A DNA stretch of 56,583 nucleotides from a bacterium (GTDB lineage: Bacteria > JAUVQV01 > DATDCY01), in assembly GCA_036524115.1 (NCBI GenBank), contig DATDCY010000333.1:1-56583 (forward strand), read 5' to 3'. The position numbers were made by a program, and so were the translations under genes. The notes under the pieces are model-generated. The model was given only the letters and a program-made list of their open reading frames with translations, searched no databases and was not told where the DNA came from. Numbering within the stretch: position 1 is the stretch's first letter; the number at the start of each line of letters is the position of its first letter. This document shows positions 18,194-26,784 of the stretch, one piece after another.

Positions 18194-18337
18194 GACCGCA
18201 CCTCCACGGCGAGAAACCAACGGAAGCGGCGCCGCCGGCGTGCCGGTTCCGGGCTGATCGAGCGTCGGGCGGTACCTCGCGACCCGGGCGGGCGCGAATC
18301 TGTGCCACGACCGCATCCGGTCGCAAGAGAGGAATTA

Positions 18338-18367
18338 AGTATACGCTCTGGGATTTGGCAGCGTCAA
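18338..18367 (-). promoter_or_regulatory. Promoter of the giant Rhs gene
   Basis: Minus strand TTGACG, 18-nt spacer, TATACT, in a local AT-rich pocket. The leader to ATG 18193 would be about 138 nt. Confidence 0.6.
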
Positions 18368-18425
18368 CGCTGTCGCGGCCCGAGCGAAGGGCCGTCACGG
18401 GATCTCGCCGGTCCGGCGCTCCCGG

Positions 18426-19088
18426 TCAGGGCCTGAAGGAAAGCCCCGCGAGCACCGCGAGCTGGCCCAGCGTCCGGCCCTCGCCCCCCGCCGTGCACCC
18501 ACCGCTGGCGCCGGAGGAGACGCAGAAGATCCCTCCGCTGTCCGCGATGAACGTGAGGTAGCCCCTGCCCTCCAGCCGCAGCTCCACCCTGTCGGAGAGC
18601 GGGACCTTGACGCCGCCGCCGAGCGAGAGGGAAAAGTTGCTGCTCGAGCCGCGCCCGTCCGGCACGAGCGCCGTCAGTCCCAGGCCGCCGACGAGGAACG
18701 GCCGCACCGTCCCCTCGCCGAACTCGGTCAGGCCGCCGACGTGCACGTAGTGAATGTCCAGGCCGCGCCGCAGGTTCCTGCCCGATGCGTCGTCCCCGCT
18801 CAGCTCCGTCTTCTGGAATCCGTAGACGACCTCGTAGGAGGCGCCAGTCCACGCGGGAAGATCGAGGACGACGCCGAAGCCCGCCGCGGAGCCGATGCGC
18901 AGGACGTCGCCCGTCGCGCGCTCCAGCAGGCTGCCGCCCGAGACGTAGCCGGCCCAGGGCGTCACCTGGCGCCCCGTCGCCGCCGCCGCTGGTCCTGCCA
19001 GCAGCGGGAGCAGCAGCCCGAGCGTCAAATACGGCGCCACTCGGCCGAGCCGTCCGCCAGGCCGGGAGTTCTCCGCCCCGCCGCACAT
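18426..19088 (-). CDS. Outer-membrane beta-barrel-like exported protein
   Basis: A 220-residue protein with a hydrophobic signal segment (YLTLGLLLPLLAGPAAAATG) followed by alternating polar/hydrophobic strands rich in Gly (GFGVVLDLPAWTGASYEVVYG; FLVGGLGLTALV; VELRLEGRGYLTFIADS), ending in Leu-Ser-Phe-Arg-Pro. This fits a small eight-stranded OmpA/OmpW-type barrel; no specific family is recognised. A Cys pair near the C-terminus could form a loop disulfide. Start chosen at ATG 19088; the frame extends past it, but a promoter with its -10 only 6 nt upstream (19095-19123) supports this start. It lies upstream of the Rhs gene on the same strand, divergent from the NERD-helicase. Confidence 0.7.
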   Translation of the reverse strand: MCGGAENSRPGGRLGRVAPYLTLGLLLPLLAGPAAAATGRQVTPWAGYVSGGSLLERATGDVLRIGSAAGFGVVLDLPAWTGASYEVVYGFQKTELSGDDASGRNLRRGLDIHYVHVGGLTEFGEGTVRPFLVGGLGLTALVPDGRGSSSNFSLSLGGGVKVPLSDRVELRLEGRGYLTFIADSGGIFCVSSGASGGCTAGGEGRTLGQLAVLAGLSFRP

Positions 19089-19094
19089 GCCTTG

Positions 19095-19123
19095 ATTGTT
19101 CGAGCCGCGGCGAGCGAAGTCAA
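19095..19123 (-). promoter_or_regulatory. Sigma70-like promoter, leaderless arrangement
   Basis: Minus strand TTGACT, 17-nt spacer, AACAAT, then 6 nt to ATG 19088. Confidence 0.5.
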
Positions 19124-19140
19124 GGACGGCCTCTGGTAGC

Positions 19141-20835
19141 ATGGGCGCCATGGCCGTCATGACGCCGCCGTCGCCGCCGCTGTGGCGGCCGGGCTGGTTC
19201 GCGGAGAAGCACCTCTTCGAGGCGCTGCAATCGGGCCTCGGCGAGGAGTGGCACGTGTTCCACGACTACGCGTACCTCGGCGCGGAGCACCCGGCCGAGG
19301 GGGCGATCGACTTTCTCGTCGTCCACCGCGAGCACGGGCTGCTGGCGATCGAGTGCAAGGGCGAGGGCGTGCACCTGCGGGGCGACGGCACCTGGATGCG
19401 CCTGCTCGCCGGCGGCCGCGAGGAACCGCTCGGCGAGAGCCCCTTCCGGCAGGCGCAGCGCCACATCAAGGAGCTGGTCGGCGAGCTGCGCCCGAAGGTC
19501 GCCGCCCTCTTCCCGGGGCTCGGGGGCGCCTTCCCGTTCGTGCACGGGCACGCGGTGGCGCTCCCCGCGACCTCGGCGGCCGACGTCGGGCCGCTGCCCG
19601 CCGAGGTCTCCCCGAAGATCCTGCTCGACGCCGCGGACCTCGGGCGCCTGGACCGGCGGATCCCCGAGATCCTCGCCTGGTGGGGCTCCGGCCGCGGGCC
19701 GGTGCGCCCCCTCGACGAACGCGAGTTCCGCCAGTTCCGCAAGCACGTGCTGCTGCCGCGCTGGAAGCTCGCCCCCAGCTTCGGCGCCCGGCTCGAGCTG
19801 GAGGACCAGGCGCTCGTGCGCCTCAGCGGCGAACAGGCCGAGGTGCTGCGCAGCCTCGTGTCCGCCCCGCGCCTGTGCGTGCGCGGCGGCGCCGGCACCG
19901 GCAAGACGCTGCTGGCGCTGGAGGTCGCACGCGCCGCGGCGCTCGCGGGGCGACGCGTCCTGCTCACCTGCTTCAACATCGCGCTGGCGCGCTGGCTGGC
20001 CGGGACCGTCGCGGACTGGGGGCCGCTGGCCGGGCGAGTGCGCGCGGCCAACTTCCACGACCTGTGCCGCGAGGCCGCCGAGGCGGTCGGGGACGTGCCC
20101 CCGGCGCCCGCGCCAGGCGACAAGCGCGCCGCGGACGAGTACTGGAACGTGCAGCTGCCCGCGCGGTTGCGCGCCGCGCTGGCCGCCGGGAAGCTGCCGC
20201 GCTACGACGCGGTGGTCGTCGACGAAGGGCAGGACTTCCTGCGCGACTGGTTCGACCTGCTCGAGGGGTGCCTGCGCGACCCGCGGGCGGGGGAGTTCGT
20301 CATCTTCCACGACCCCGCGCAGGACATCTTCGGCACCGGCTGCCTCATGCCCCCCTTCCCCACGGTCGCGCTCGGCGTCAACTTCCGCAACACGCGCCGC
20401 ATCGCCGAGTACCTGGGCACCCTCGCCGAGCGCGCGGCCCCGGCGTTCTCGCGCAGCCCCGAGGGCGAGCCGCCGGTGCTCCACCGCCAGCCGCGCGGCG
20501 GGGCGGCCGCGGCCGAGGCGGTCGACCGGCTGGTGGCGGAGCTCGTCGACGAGAAGCGGATCGCCCCCGGGCGGATCACGATCATCGCGCCGCACACGAA
20601 GGAGAACACCTGCCTGCGCGGGCTGGACCGCATCGGCGGCCAGAGCATCTCCACCGACCCCATGGACCGCGCCGGGGCGGTGCTCTGCACCACGATCGGC
20701 AAGTTCAAGGGGCTGGAGTCCGACGTCGCGGTCCTCGTCGACGCGCGCGAGGACGACCTCTTCGAGGGCCGCGCGTTCCTCTACGCCGCAGCCTCGCGCG
20801 CGCGGCTGGCGCTGCACGTCTTCCGGGCGGAGTGA
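19141..20835 (+). CDS. NERD-domain nuclease fused to a UvrD-like helicase
   Basis: A 564-residue cytoplasmic protein. The N-terminal NERD (nuclease-related) domain has the restriction-endonuclease-like core (AIDFLVVHREHGLLAIECKG; Asp, Glu and Lys of a D-ExK active site). The second half is a superfamily 1 helicase/ATPase: Walker [14 protein letters not shown] (about residue 248), Walker B VVVDEGQDF, motif III/IV-like LGVNFRNTRR and a C-terminal GKFKGLESDVAVL. It is shorter than UvrD, lacking most of the 1B/2B insertions. Such fusions act in DNA repair or as stand-alone phage defence; neither is proven here and no defence partners are adjacent. Three in-frame ATGs (19141, 19150, 19159) compete and no Shine-Dalgarno decides between them. 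Confidence 0.88.
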   Translation: MGAMAVMTPPSPPLWRPGWFAEKHLFEALQSGLGEEWHVFHDYAYLGAEHPAEGAIDFLVVHREHGLLAIECKGEGVHLRGDGTWMRLLAGGREEPLGESPFRQAQRHIKELVGELRPKVAALFPGLGGAFPFVHGHAVALPATSAADVGPLPAEVSPKILLDAADLGRLDRRIPEILAWWGSGRGPVRPLDEREFRQFRKHVLLPRWKLAPSFGARLELEDQALVRLSGEQAEVLRSLVSAPRLCVRGGAGTGKTLLALEVARAAALAGRRVLLTCFNIALARWLAGTVADWGPLAGRVRAANFHDLCREAAEAVGDVPPAPAPGDKRAADEYWNVQLPARLRAALAAGKLPRYDAVVVDEGQDFLRDWFDLLEGCLRDPRAGEFVIFHDPAQDIFGTGCLMPPFPTVALGVNFRNTRRIAEYLGTLAERAAPAFSRSPEGEPPVLHRQPRGGAAAAEAVDRLVAELVDEKRIAPGRITIIAPHTKENTCLRGLDRIGGQSISTDPMDRAGAVLCTTIGKFKGLESDVAVLVDAREDDLFEGRAFLYAAASRARLALHVFRAE

Positions 20836-20864
20836 CCGCGAGGCCCTGCGCCCGGAGGCAGCCA

Positions 20865-20893
20865 TTGCCGCCTGCGGTCCCGAGGCCTATAAT
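20865..20893 (+). promoter_or_regulatory. Promoter of the propeller/beta-helix protein gene
   Basis: TTGCCG, 17-nt spacer, consensus TATAAT (20888-20893). The leader to ATG 20994 is about 95 nt. Confidence 0.6.
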
Positions 20894-20993
20894 TTCTCCA
20901 TTGAGCGCGGGACGTTCCGGTGCCGGGGACCCGGGACGGTCGGATCGCGTCCCGTCGAAGCGCCGCGGCCGCGGCGCCCAAGGGGAGGGTCGG

Positions 20994-23900
20994 ATGATGG
21001 CCGGAACAGGACCGCGTTGCGCCCGTTCGCTCCGCTTCTGGTTACTCGCGCTGCTGCTCGCCGGCGGGATCGCTCACGCCGGCGCCGCACGCGCCGGGGA
21101 GCAGGCCTTCATCCGCACCGGCACGAGCGCGCTGACCGCGTTCGACGCCGCGGACTTCGTCCCGCTCGGCAGCGTCCCGCTCACGGGGACCTCGCTCTGG
21201 GGGTTGGCAACGTCGCCGGCCACGCAGCGGCTGTACGCCTTCGACATCAACACCCAGACCGTCCTGGCGGTCGACGTCGTCCGCCGCGCCGTGGTCGAGA
21301 CGATCCCCCTGACGGAGCTGCGCTTCACCCCCTACGGGATGGCCGTGAGCGCCGACGGCAAGCGGCTCTACTTCGCCGCGCAGAACAGGGCGCTGGGGCT
21401 GATCGCAATCGACCTGGAGCGCCGGCTGCTCATGGCTGAGGTCGCCGTGCCGTACGCGCAGCGTGTCGTGCCGCACCCGACGCTGGACAAGCTCTGGGTG
21501 ACCACGAAGACCGGGGAGCTCTTCACGCTCAGGGCCTCGGACCTGAGCATCCTCGCGCACCAGCAGCTCCAGGGGGCGGAGATCGCCCTGAGCGACGACG
21601 GCGCCAGGCTCTACCTCACCGGCGACCGCAGCAGCCTCCTGGTGATGGACGCGGCGACGGACGCCGTCCTCGGACAGATCCCGACCGGATTCCACGCGAC
21701 GGCCTTCCGCATCGCCGGCCGGTGGGCGTATCTCGGCCACAAGGAGCTGGGCGTCCTCCGGGTGATCGACCTTGTCGACGGCCACCTCGAGACGGACATC
21801 ACCCTGGACACGGGCCAGTACGTGAGGGTCGGCGGCATCGACGCGACCGCGGACGGCTCCCGCGTCGTGGTGCTCCTCGACAACAACCTGCGCTACAAGT
21901 TCGCCGTGGTGGACGGGGCGGCACACACGCTCCTCGGCCTCCACGAGGGGGTCAGCGGGTCCGTCTACTGCTCGTCGAGGTTCGTCATGCCGGTGACTGT
22001 CCCGCAGAGCGTCTTCACCGTGAACAGCACGGCCGACGTTCCGGACGCGGCCCGCGGCGACGGCGTCTGCGAGACGGCCGCGGGCAACGGGGTGTGCACC
22101 CTGCGCGCCGCCGTCCAGGAGGGGAATGCCGCCGCCGGCACGGCCCTGATCGAGGTGCCGGCGGGCGAGTACGCGCTGTCCATCCCCGGGGCCGACGAGG
22201 ACGGGGGCGCCACCGGCGATCTCGACGTCAGCGGCCGACTGACCATCCACGGCGCCGGCAGCGAGACCACGGTCGTCGACGGCGGCGCGCTCGACCGCGT
22301 GCTCGATGTGGCCGCCGGCGGCTCACTGGGGCTCGCGGGCGTCACCGTGCGCAACGGGCGGCTGCCGTTCCGGGGCCAGGCGTCCCTCGAGAACGGAGGG
22401 GGCGCGGGACTGCGCAACCAGGGCGTGCTCACGCTGTCGGGGGTCGCCGTCGCGGACAACCGCACCGAGGGCTTCGGCGGCGCCGGTGTGCACAGCACGG
22501 GCGTGCTGCGCGCGGAGGACTGCACGTTCAGCGGGAACTCATCCGTCGGTTCAATCTGCTGGCTCGACATCCTCGGCAACCAGGTCTGCGGCGAGTCGGG
22601 CGGCGTCGCCGCCGTCTACGCCAGGCAGGCGGAGATCAGGGACAGCCGGTTCACGGCGAACGCGAGCGCTGTCGCGGTCCGCATCGATGGGTCGCTCGAG
22701 CGCTGCGTGGTCAGCGACAACGAGGCACGAGGCGTCGTGGCGACCTCGGTCAGCCGCAGCACGATCAGCGGCAATCGGGGGCCGGGCTGCAGCGCCGGCC
22801 TCGTCACGGACTCGACGGTGAGCGGCAATGTCAACACCGACCCTGACGGGTGCGGGGGCGGGATCGCGTGGCTGGAGCCCTACCACAAGCTCGTGGTGGC
22901 GCGCTCCACGATCAGCGGCAACGCGGCGTCCCGCGGCGGCGGAGTGTGCGCCCAGTTCTTCGAGATGGAGAACGCCACGGTGAGCGGCAACGCGGCGACC
23001 GGAGACGGCGGCGGCATCTTCGTCAGGGAATACGACGAGTGGAACCACGTCCGCAACTGTACGATCACCGGCAACACCGCGGACAGCGACGGCGACGGCT
23101 CCGGGGACGGCGGCGGCATCTTCAACCAGCACCCGGACACCTACTACGACACGCACCTGACCAACACGATCCTTGCCGGCAACGTGGATCGAGGCGGGCA
23201 GGCGCCCGACTGCGCGGGGTATCTCGGCAGCAGTCAGTTCAACCTCGTCGGCGACGCGGCGGGCTGCGGCTTCGACGCGCTCGAGTGGGACGTCGTGGGG
23301 AGCCCGGAGTCCCCGATCGATCCGGGGCTCGCCCCGCTGGCCGACAACGGAGGCCCCACGGCGACGCACGCGCTGCTGGCGGGCAGCCCGGCGGTCGACG
23401 GCGGCCACCCCTACATCTTCCCGGCCACCGACCAGCGTGGCGTGGCCCGCCCGCAGGACGGCGATCTTGACGGCACGGCACACAGCGACATCGGGGCGTT
23501 CGAGCTTGCGCCGCTGTCCTGGAAGATCACCGCCGCGGCCGGCCCCAACGGCAGCATCACGCCGGTCGGGGAGGTGGTCGTCGCCGACGGCGGGAGCAGT
23601 ATCTTCGCCATCGCCCCCGACGCCCGTTACCGCGTGGCGGACGTGCTTGTCGACGGCGCCTCCGTCGGGCCGGTGAACACCTGGTCGTTCGACGAGGTTT
23701 CCGCCGACCACACGATCACGGCGACCTTCGAGGCCGAGCCCGTGCTCTGGACGATCGCGGCCTCGGCGGGGCCCAACGGCAGCATCACGCCGGCGGGCGC
23801 CGTGGTCGTGCCCGACGGCGGGAGCAGGAGCTTCGCCATCGCCCCCGACACCCACTACCACGTGGCGGACGTCCAGGTGGACGGCGCCTCGGTGGGCCCG

Positions 23901-24194
23901 GTGAACGCCTTGTACTTCGACGGCGTCACCGCGGACCACATCGTCGCGGCCACCTTCGCGATCGACACCTACACGGTAACCGCCAACGCGTGGGTCAACG
24001 GGAGCATCTGGCCGAAGGGGAGGATCACGGTCCCCCACGGCGGCTCGGTGACTTTCCGGGTAGTGCCGAGGGCGGGGTATCGGGTCGCACGACTCGTCGT
24101 CGACGGCAGGAACGTGGGCCCGCGGACGTGGTTCAGGATCAGCGGCTGCTCGGGCAACCACTCGATCCAGGCGAGGTTCAGCAGGATCTACTAG
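20994..24194 (+). CDS. Large exported beta-propeller/CSLREA/beta-helix protein with InlB-type repeats
   Basis: 1,066 residues, start at ATG 20994 behind AGGGGAGGG. Signal peptide (FWLLALLLAGGIAHAGAARA), then a YVTN-type beta-propeller (about 40-330; blades such as LYAFDINTQTVLAVDVV). A CSLREA domain follows at about 340 (FTVNSTADVPDAARGDGVC, then CTLRAAVQEGN). A right-handed parallel beta-helix runs from about 390 to 770 (repeated TISGNxA turns), then a choice-of-anchor-Q-type segment (LADNGGPTATHALLAGSPAVDGG, split by family as LADNGG and SPAVDGG), and three divergent InlB B-repeats (843-1066). All are secreted, surface or adhesin-like modules; ligand or substrate unknown. No LPXTG or PEP-CTERM anchor is seen at the end. 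Confidence 0.85.
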   Translation: MMAGTGPRCARSLRFWLLALLLAGGIAHAGAARAGEQAFIRTGTSALTAFDAADFVPLGSVPLTGTSLWGLATSPATQRLYAFDINTQTVLAVDVVRRAVVETIPLTELRFTPYGMAVSADGKRLYFAAQNRALGLIAIDLERRLLMAEVAVPYAQRVVPHPTLDKLWVTTKTGELFTLRASDLSILAHQQLQGAEIALSDDGARLYLTGDRSSLLVMDAATDAVLGQIPTGFHATAFRIAGRWAYLGHKELGVLRVIDLVDGHLETDITLDTGQYVRVGGIDATADGSRVVVLLDNNLRYKFAVVDGAAHTLLGLHEGVSGSVYCSSRFVMPVTVPQSVFTVNSTADVPDAARGDGVCETAAGNGVCTLRAAVQEGNAAAGTALIEVPAGEYALSIPGADEDGGATGDLDVSGRLTIHGAGSETTVVDGGALDRVLDVAAGGSLGLAGVTVRNGRLPFRGQASLENGGGAGLRNQGVLTLSGVAVADNRTEGFGGAGVHSTGVLRAEDCTFSGNSSVGSICWLDILGNQVCGESGGVAAVYARQAEIRDSRFTANASAVAVRIDGSLERCVVSDNEARGVVATSVSRSTISGNRGPGCSAGLVTDSTVSGNVNTDPDGCGGGIAWLEPYHKLVVARSTISGNAASRGGGVCAQFFEMENATVSGNAATGDGGGIFVREYDEWNHVRNCTITGNTADSDGDGSGDGGGIFNQHPDTYYDTHLTNTILAGNVDRGGQAPDCAGYLGSSQFNLVGDAAGCGFDALEWDVVGSPESPIDPGLAPLADNGGPTATHALLAGSPAVDGGHPYIFPATDQRGVARPQDGDLDGTAHSDIGAFELAPLSWKITAAAGPNGSITPVGEVVVADGGSSIFAIAPDARYRVADVLVDGASVGPVNTWSFDEVSADHTITATFEAEPVLWTIAASAGPNGSITPAGAVVVPDGGSRSFAIAPDTHYHVADVQVDGASVGPVNALYFDGVTADHIVAATFAIDTYTVTANAWVNGSIWPKGRITVPHGGSVTFRVVPRAGYRVARLVVDGRNVGPRTWFRISGCSGNHSIQARFSRIY
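23520..24191 (+). repeat. Three tandem InlB B-type repeats inside the CDS
   Basis: Units begin at about 23520, 23748 and 23970 (228, 222 and 222 bp; 76 and 74 residues). Units 1 and 2 are close at the DNA level (shared GGCCCCAACGGCAGCATCAC); unit 3 is diverged. Protein core GPNGSITPxGxVVVxDGGS. Confidence 0.85.
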
Positions 24195-24224
24195 CCGCGG
24201 TCTGGCCTGCCCCGGCGGGACCCC

Positions 24225-25079
<855 letters not shown>

Positions 25080-25084
25080 GGCCG

Positions 25085-25750
25085 CTACAGCCCCTTGGCC
25101 CGCAGCACGTCCGCCACCGGCCGGCGCGGGCTGCGGATCCTGTTCAGCGGGTCCTCGCGGTCGGCGTGGCCGAGGGCGATGCCGATCGCGACCGCGAGCG
25201 TCTCCGGGACGCCGAGTTCCGCGCGGACGATGTCGGGCCAGGCCGCAAGCATGACCGCGGGGATGGAGTCGAGGCCGGCCTCGGCCGCCGCGAGCATCAG
25301 GCTCTGGGCAAACGCGCCGAGGTCGTAGAGCGACCAGGGCGAGAGCGACTTGTCCAGGCACAGCCAGGCCACGGCCGGCGCGTCGAACAGGCGGTGGTTG
25401 CGCCGGGTCAGCCCGCGGCGGGCCTCGGCGTCCTCGCGCGCCACGCCGAGGATGCCGAAGCGCTGGCGCATCAGCTCCGCGGTGCGCTCGCGGTGCGCCT
25501 CGGGCCACGACGTCGGCGCCTCCGTCTCCAGCGCCAGCGCGGCTCCCTGCTCCGCGCGCTGCAGGTACCCCTGCCGGATGCGCTCGAGCGCCTCGCCGGC
25601 GGCGACAAAGACCTCCCACGGCTGGGTGTTGGCCCACGAGGGCGCGCGGCACGCCGCCGCGACGACGGCCTCGACCTGCGCGCGGGCCACCGGCTCCCTC
25701 GTGAAGGCCCGACAGGAAAAGCGTGCGTCCAATGCCTCCCGAACGTTCAT
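25085..25750 (-). CDS. Nitroreductase family protein
   Basis: A 221-residue FMN-dependent oxidoreductase. The N-terminus MNVREALDARFSCRAFT matches the FMN-phosphate-binding RRSxRxF motif, followed by APSWANTQPWEVF and a late GIALGHAD (the GYP/GxP region of the family). Reduction of nitro groups or quinones by NAD(P)H is the usual activity; the true substrate is not evident. Start at ATG 25750 with GGAGG 8 nt upstream. First gene of a two-gene operon with the YpfJ-type peptidase; promoter at 25785-25813. Confidence 0.9.
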   Translation of the reverse strand: MNVREALDARFSCRAFTREPVARAQVEAVVAAACRAPSWANTQPWEVFVAAGEALERIRQGYLQRAEQGAALALETEAPTSWPEAHRERTAELMRQRFGILGVAREDAEARRGLTRRNHRLFDAPAVAWLCLDKSLSPWSLYDLGAFAQSLMLAAAEAGLDSIPAVMLAAWPDIVRAELGVPETLAVAIGIALGHADREDPLNRIRSPRRPVADVLRAKGL

Positions 25751-25784
25751 GGCTGGAACCTCCCCGGACATCCGTGTCGGAGGC

Positions 25785-25813
25785 AATCTCGCCCTGTCGT
25801 CCGCGGCTGTCAA
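25785..25813 (-). promoter_or_regulatory. Promoter of the nitroreductase-peptidase operon
   Basis: Minus strand consensus TTGACA, 17-nt spacer, GAGATT; leader about 30 nt. Confidence 0.5.
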
Positions 25814-25888
25814 GCGCACCGCCGGGAACAATCCGTGAGAGAATGATGTCTCCCCGGACGGGACAACACCCCGGGGGGAAGGACGACC

Positions 25889-26596
25889 ATGGCCAGGACC
25901 AATCTCTTTTTCGCAACCACGTTCGCCGCCGCCGTCGCGCTTGCGGGCGTTGCCGCGCCTGCCGGGGCGGCCAGCGTGGGCTTCTACGGCACGTTCGGCG
26001 GCGGCGCCGCGGGAGGGAACGACGAGGGCGGGACGAGCGGCAGCTGGGACTGGGACCGCGACACCACGCACGCGGGCGGGGGGCTCACGATCGACACCTC
26101 CGGCGGCTACTCCCCGATCAACTACCGGCTCGGCCTCGGCTGGGAGCACATCGAGGCGCAAGGCGAGCGCGGCGAGGCCGACCGCGCGCTGCAGGGTCTC
26201 GTGATCGACAACGACCTGACCTTCGATGTGCTCCGGGGCCCGGCATCCAGGTTCTGGGTCGGCCCCGAGTTGCGGCTCGGCTTCCTCCACGGCTCGCTCG
26301 ACGATTCGACGCCGGGAGACCGGAACTTCTACGCGGCCGGCGTAGGGCCGGTGCTCGGTTTCGACCTCGGGCTCGGCCCCGGCGCGGCCCTCTCGTGGAA
26401 GTTCGGCTACCTGTACACCTGGTATTACACCGACGACGACTCCTGGGACAGCGGCGACCACAATGACCACGCCGAGATGGACGAGGGCCACGCCTTCGTG
26501 ACCATGGCGCTGCTCTTCCGGCTCTGGGAAGGGCCCCATGCCGGCCAGCAGGGCGCGCCGCCTCCGGGCGTCTACCAGCCGCGAGGGCGCTGGTAG
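25889..26596 (+). CDS. Outer-membrane-protein-like exported protein
   Basis: A 235-residue protein with a clear signal peptide (MARTNLFFATTFAAAVALAG, then VAAPAGAA). The mature part has Gly- and aromatic-rich alternating strands (GFYGTFGGGAAGG; INYRLGLGWEHIE; ELRLGFLHGSLDD; VGPVLGFDLGLGPGAALSWKFGYLYTWYYT, given in pieces), ending in a run of strands and a Gly/Pro tail. It looks like a porin-like or OmpW-type beta-barrel; no named family is recognised. Acidic turn sequences (DDDSWDSGDHNDHAEMDE) may bind cations. Shine-Dalgarno GGGGGGAAGG precedes ATG 25889. Divergent from the nitroreductase operon. Confidence 0.75.
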   Translation: MARTNLFFATTFAAAVALAGVAAPAGAASVGFYGTFGGGAAGGNDEGGTSGSWDWDRDTTHAGGGLTIDTSGGYSPINYRLGLGWEHIEAQGERGEADRALQGLVIDNDLTFDVLRGPASRFWVGPELRLGFLHGSLDDSTPGDRNFYAAGVGPVLGFDLGLGPGAALSWKFGYLYTWYYTDDDSWDSGDHNDHAEMDEGHAFVTMALLFRLWEGPHAGQQGAPPPGVYQPRGRW

Positions 26597-26784
26597 CCGA
26601 CGCTTCCGTCGCCCACCAAGAGCCCTGCCGGCGCCCGGCTCCCGACGCGGGGCCGGCGGGGCGCTGCTCGCCAAATCGCCCTGCCGACCTGCCCTGCCGA
26701 TCCGTCTCTCGACAATCCTTAGGGCTTTCGTTACCCTCTCGCGAACTGACAACACGGTGAACACCTTGCAGGAGGAGGGGACGA

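Noticed and set aside
10058-18436. A 2,792-residue open frame on the plus strand, antisense to the Rhs gene
   Set aside because: The product is Arg/Ala/Val/Glu-rich with no domain. It mirrors the third-codon GC bias of the real gene. The minus strand carries signal peptide, FG-GAP, YD repeats and Rhs core.
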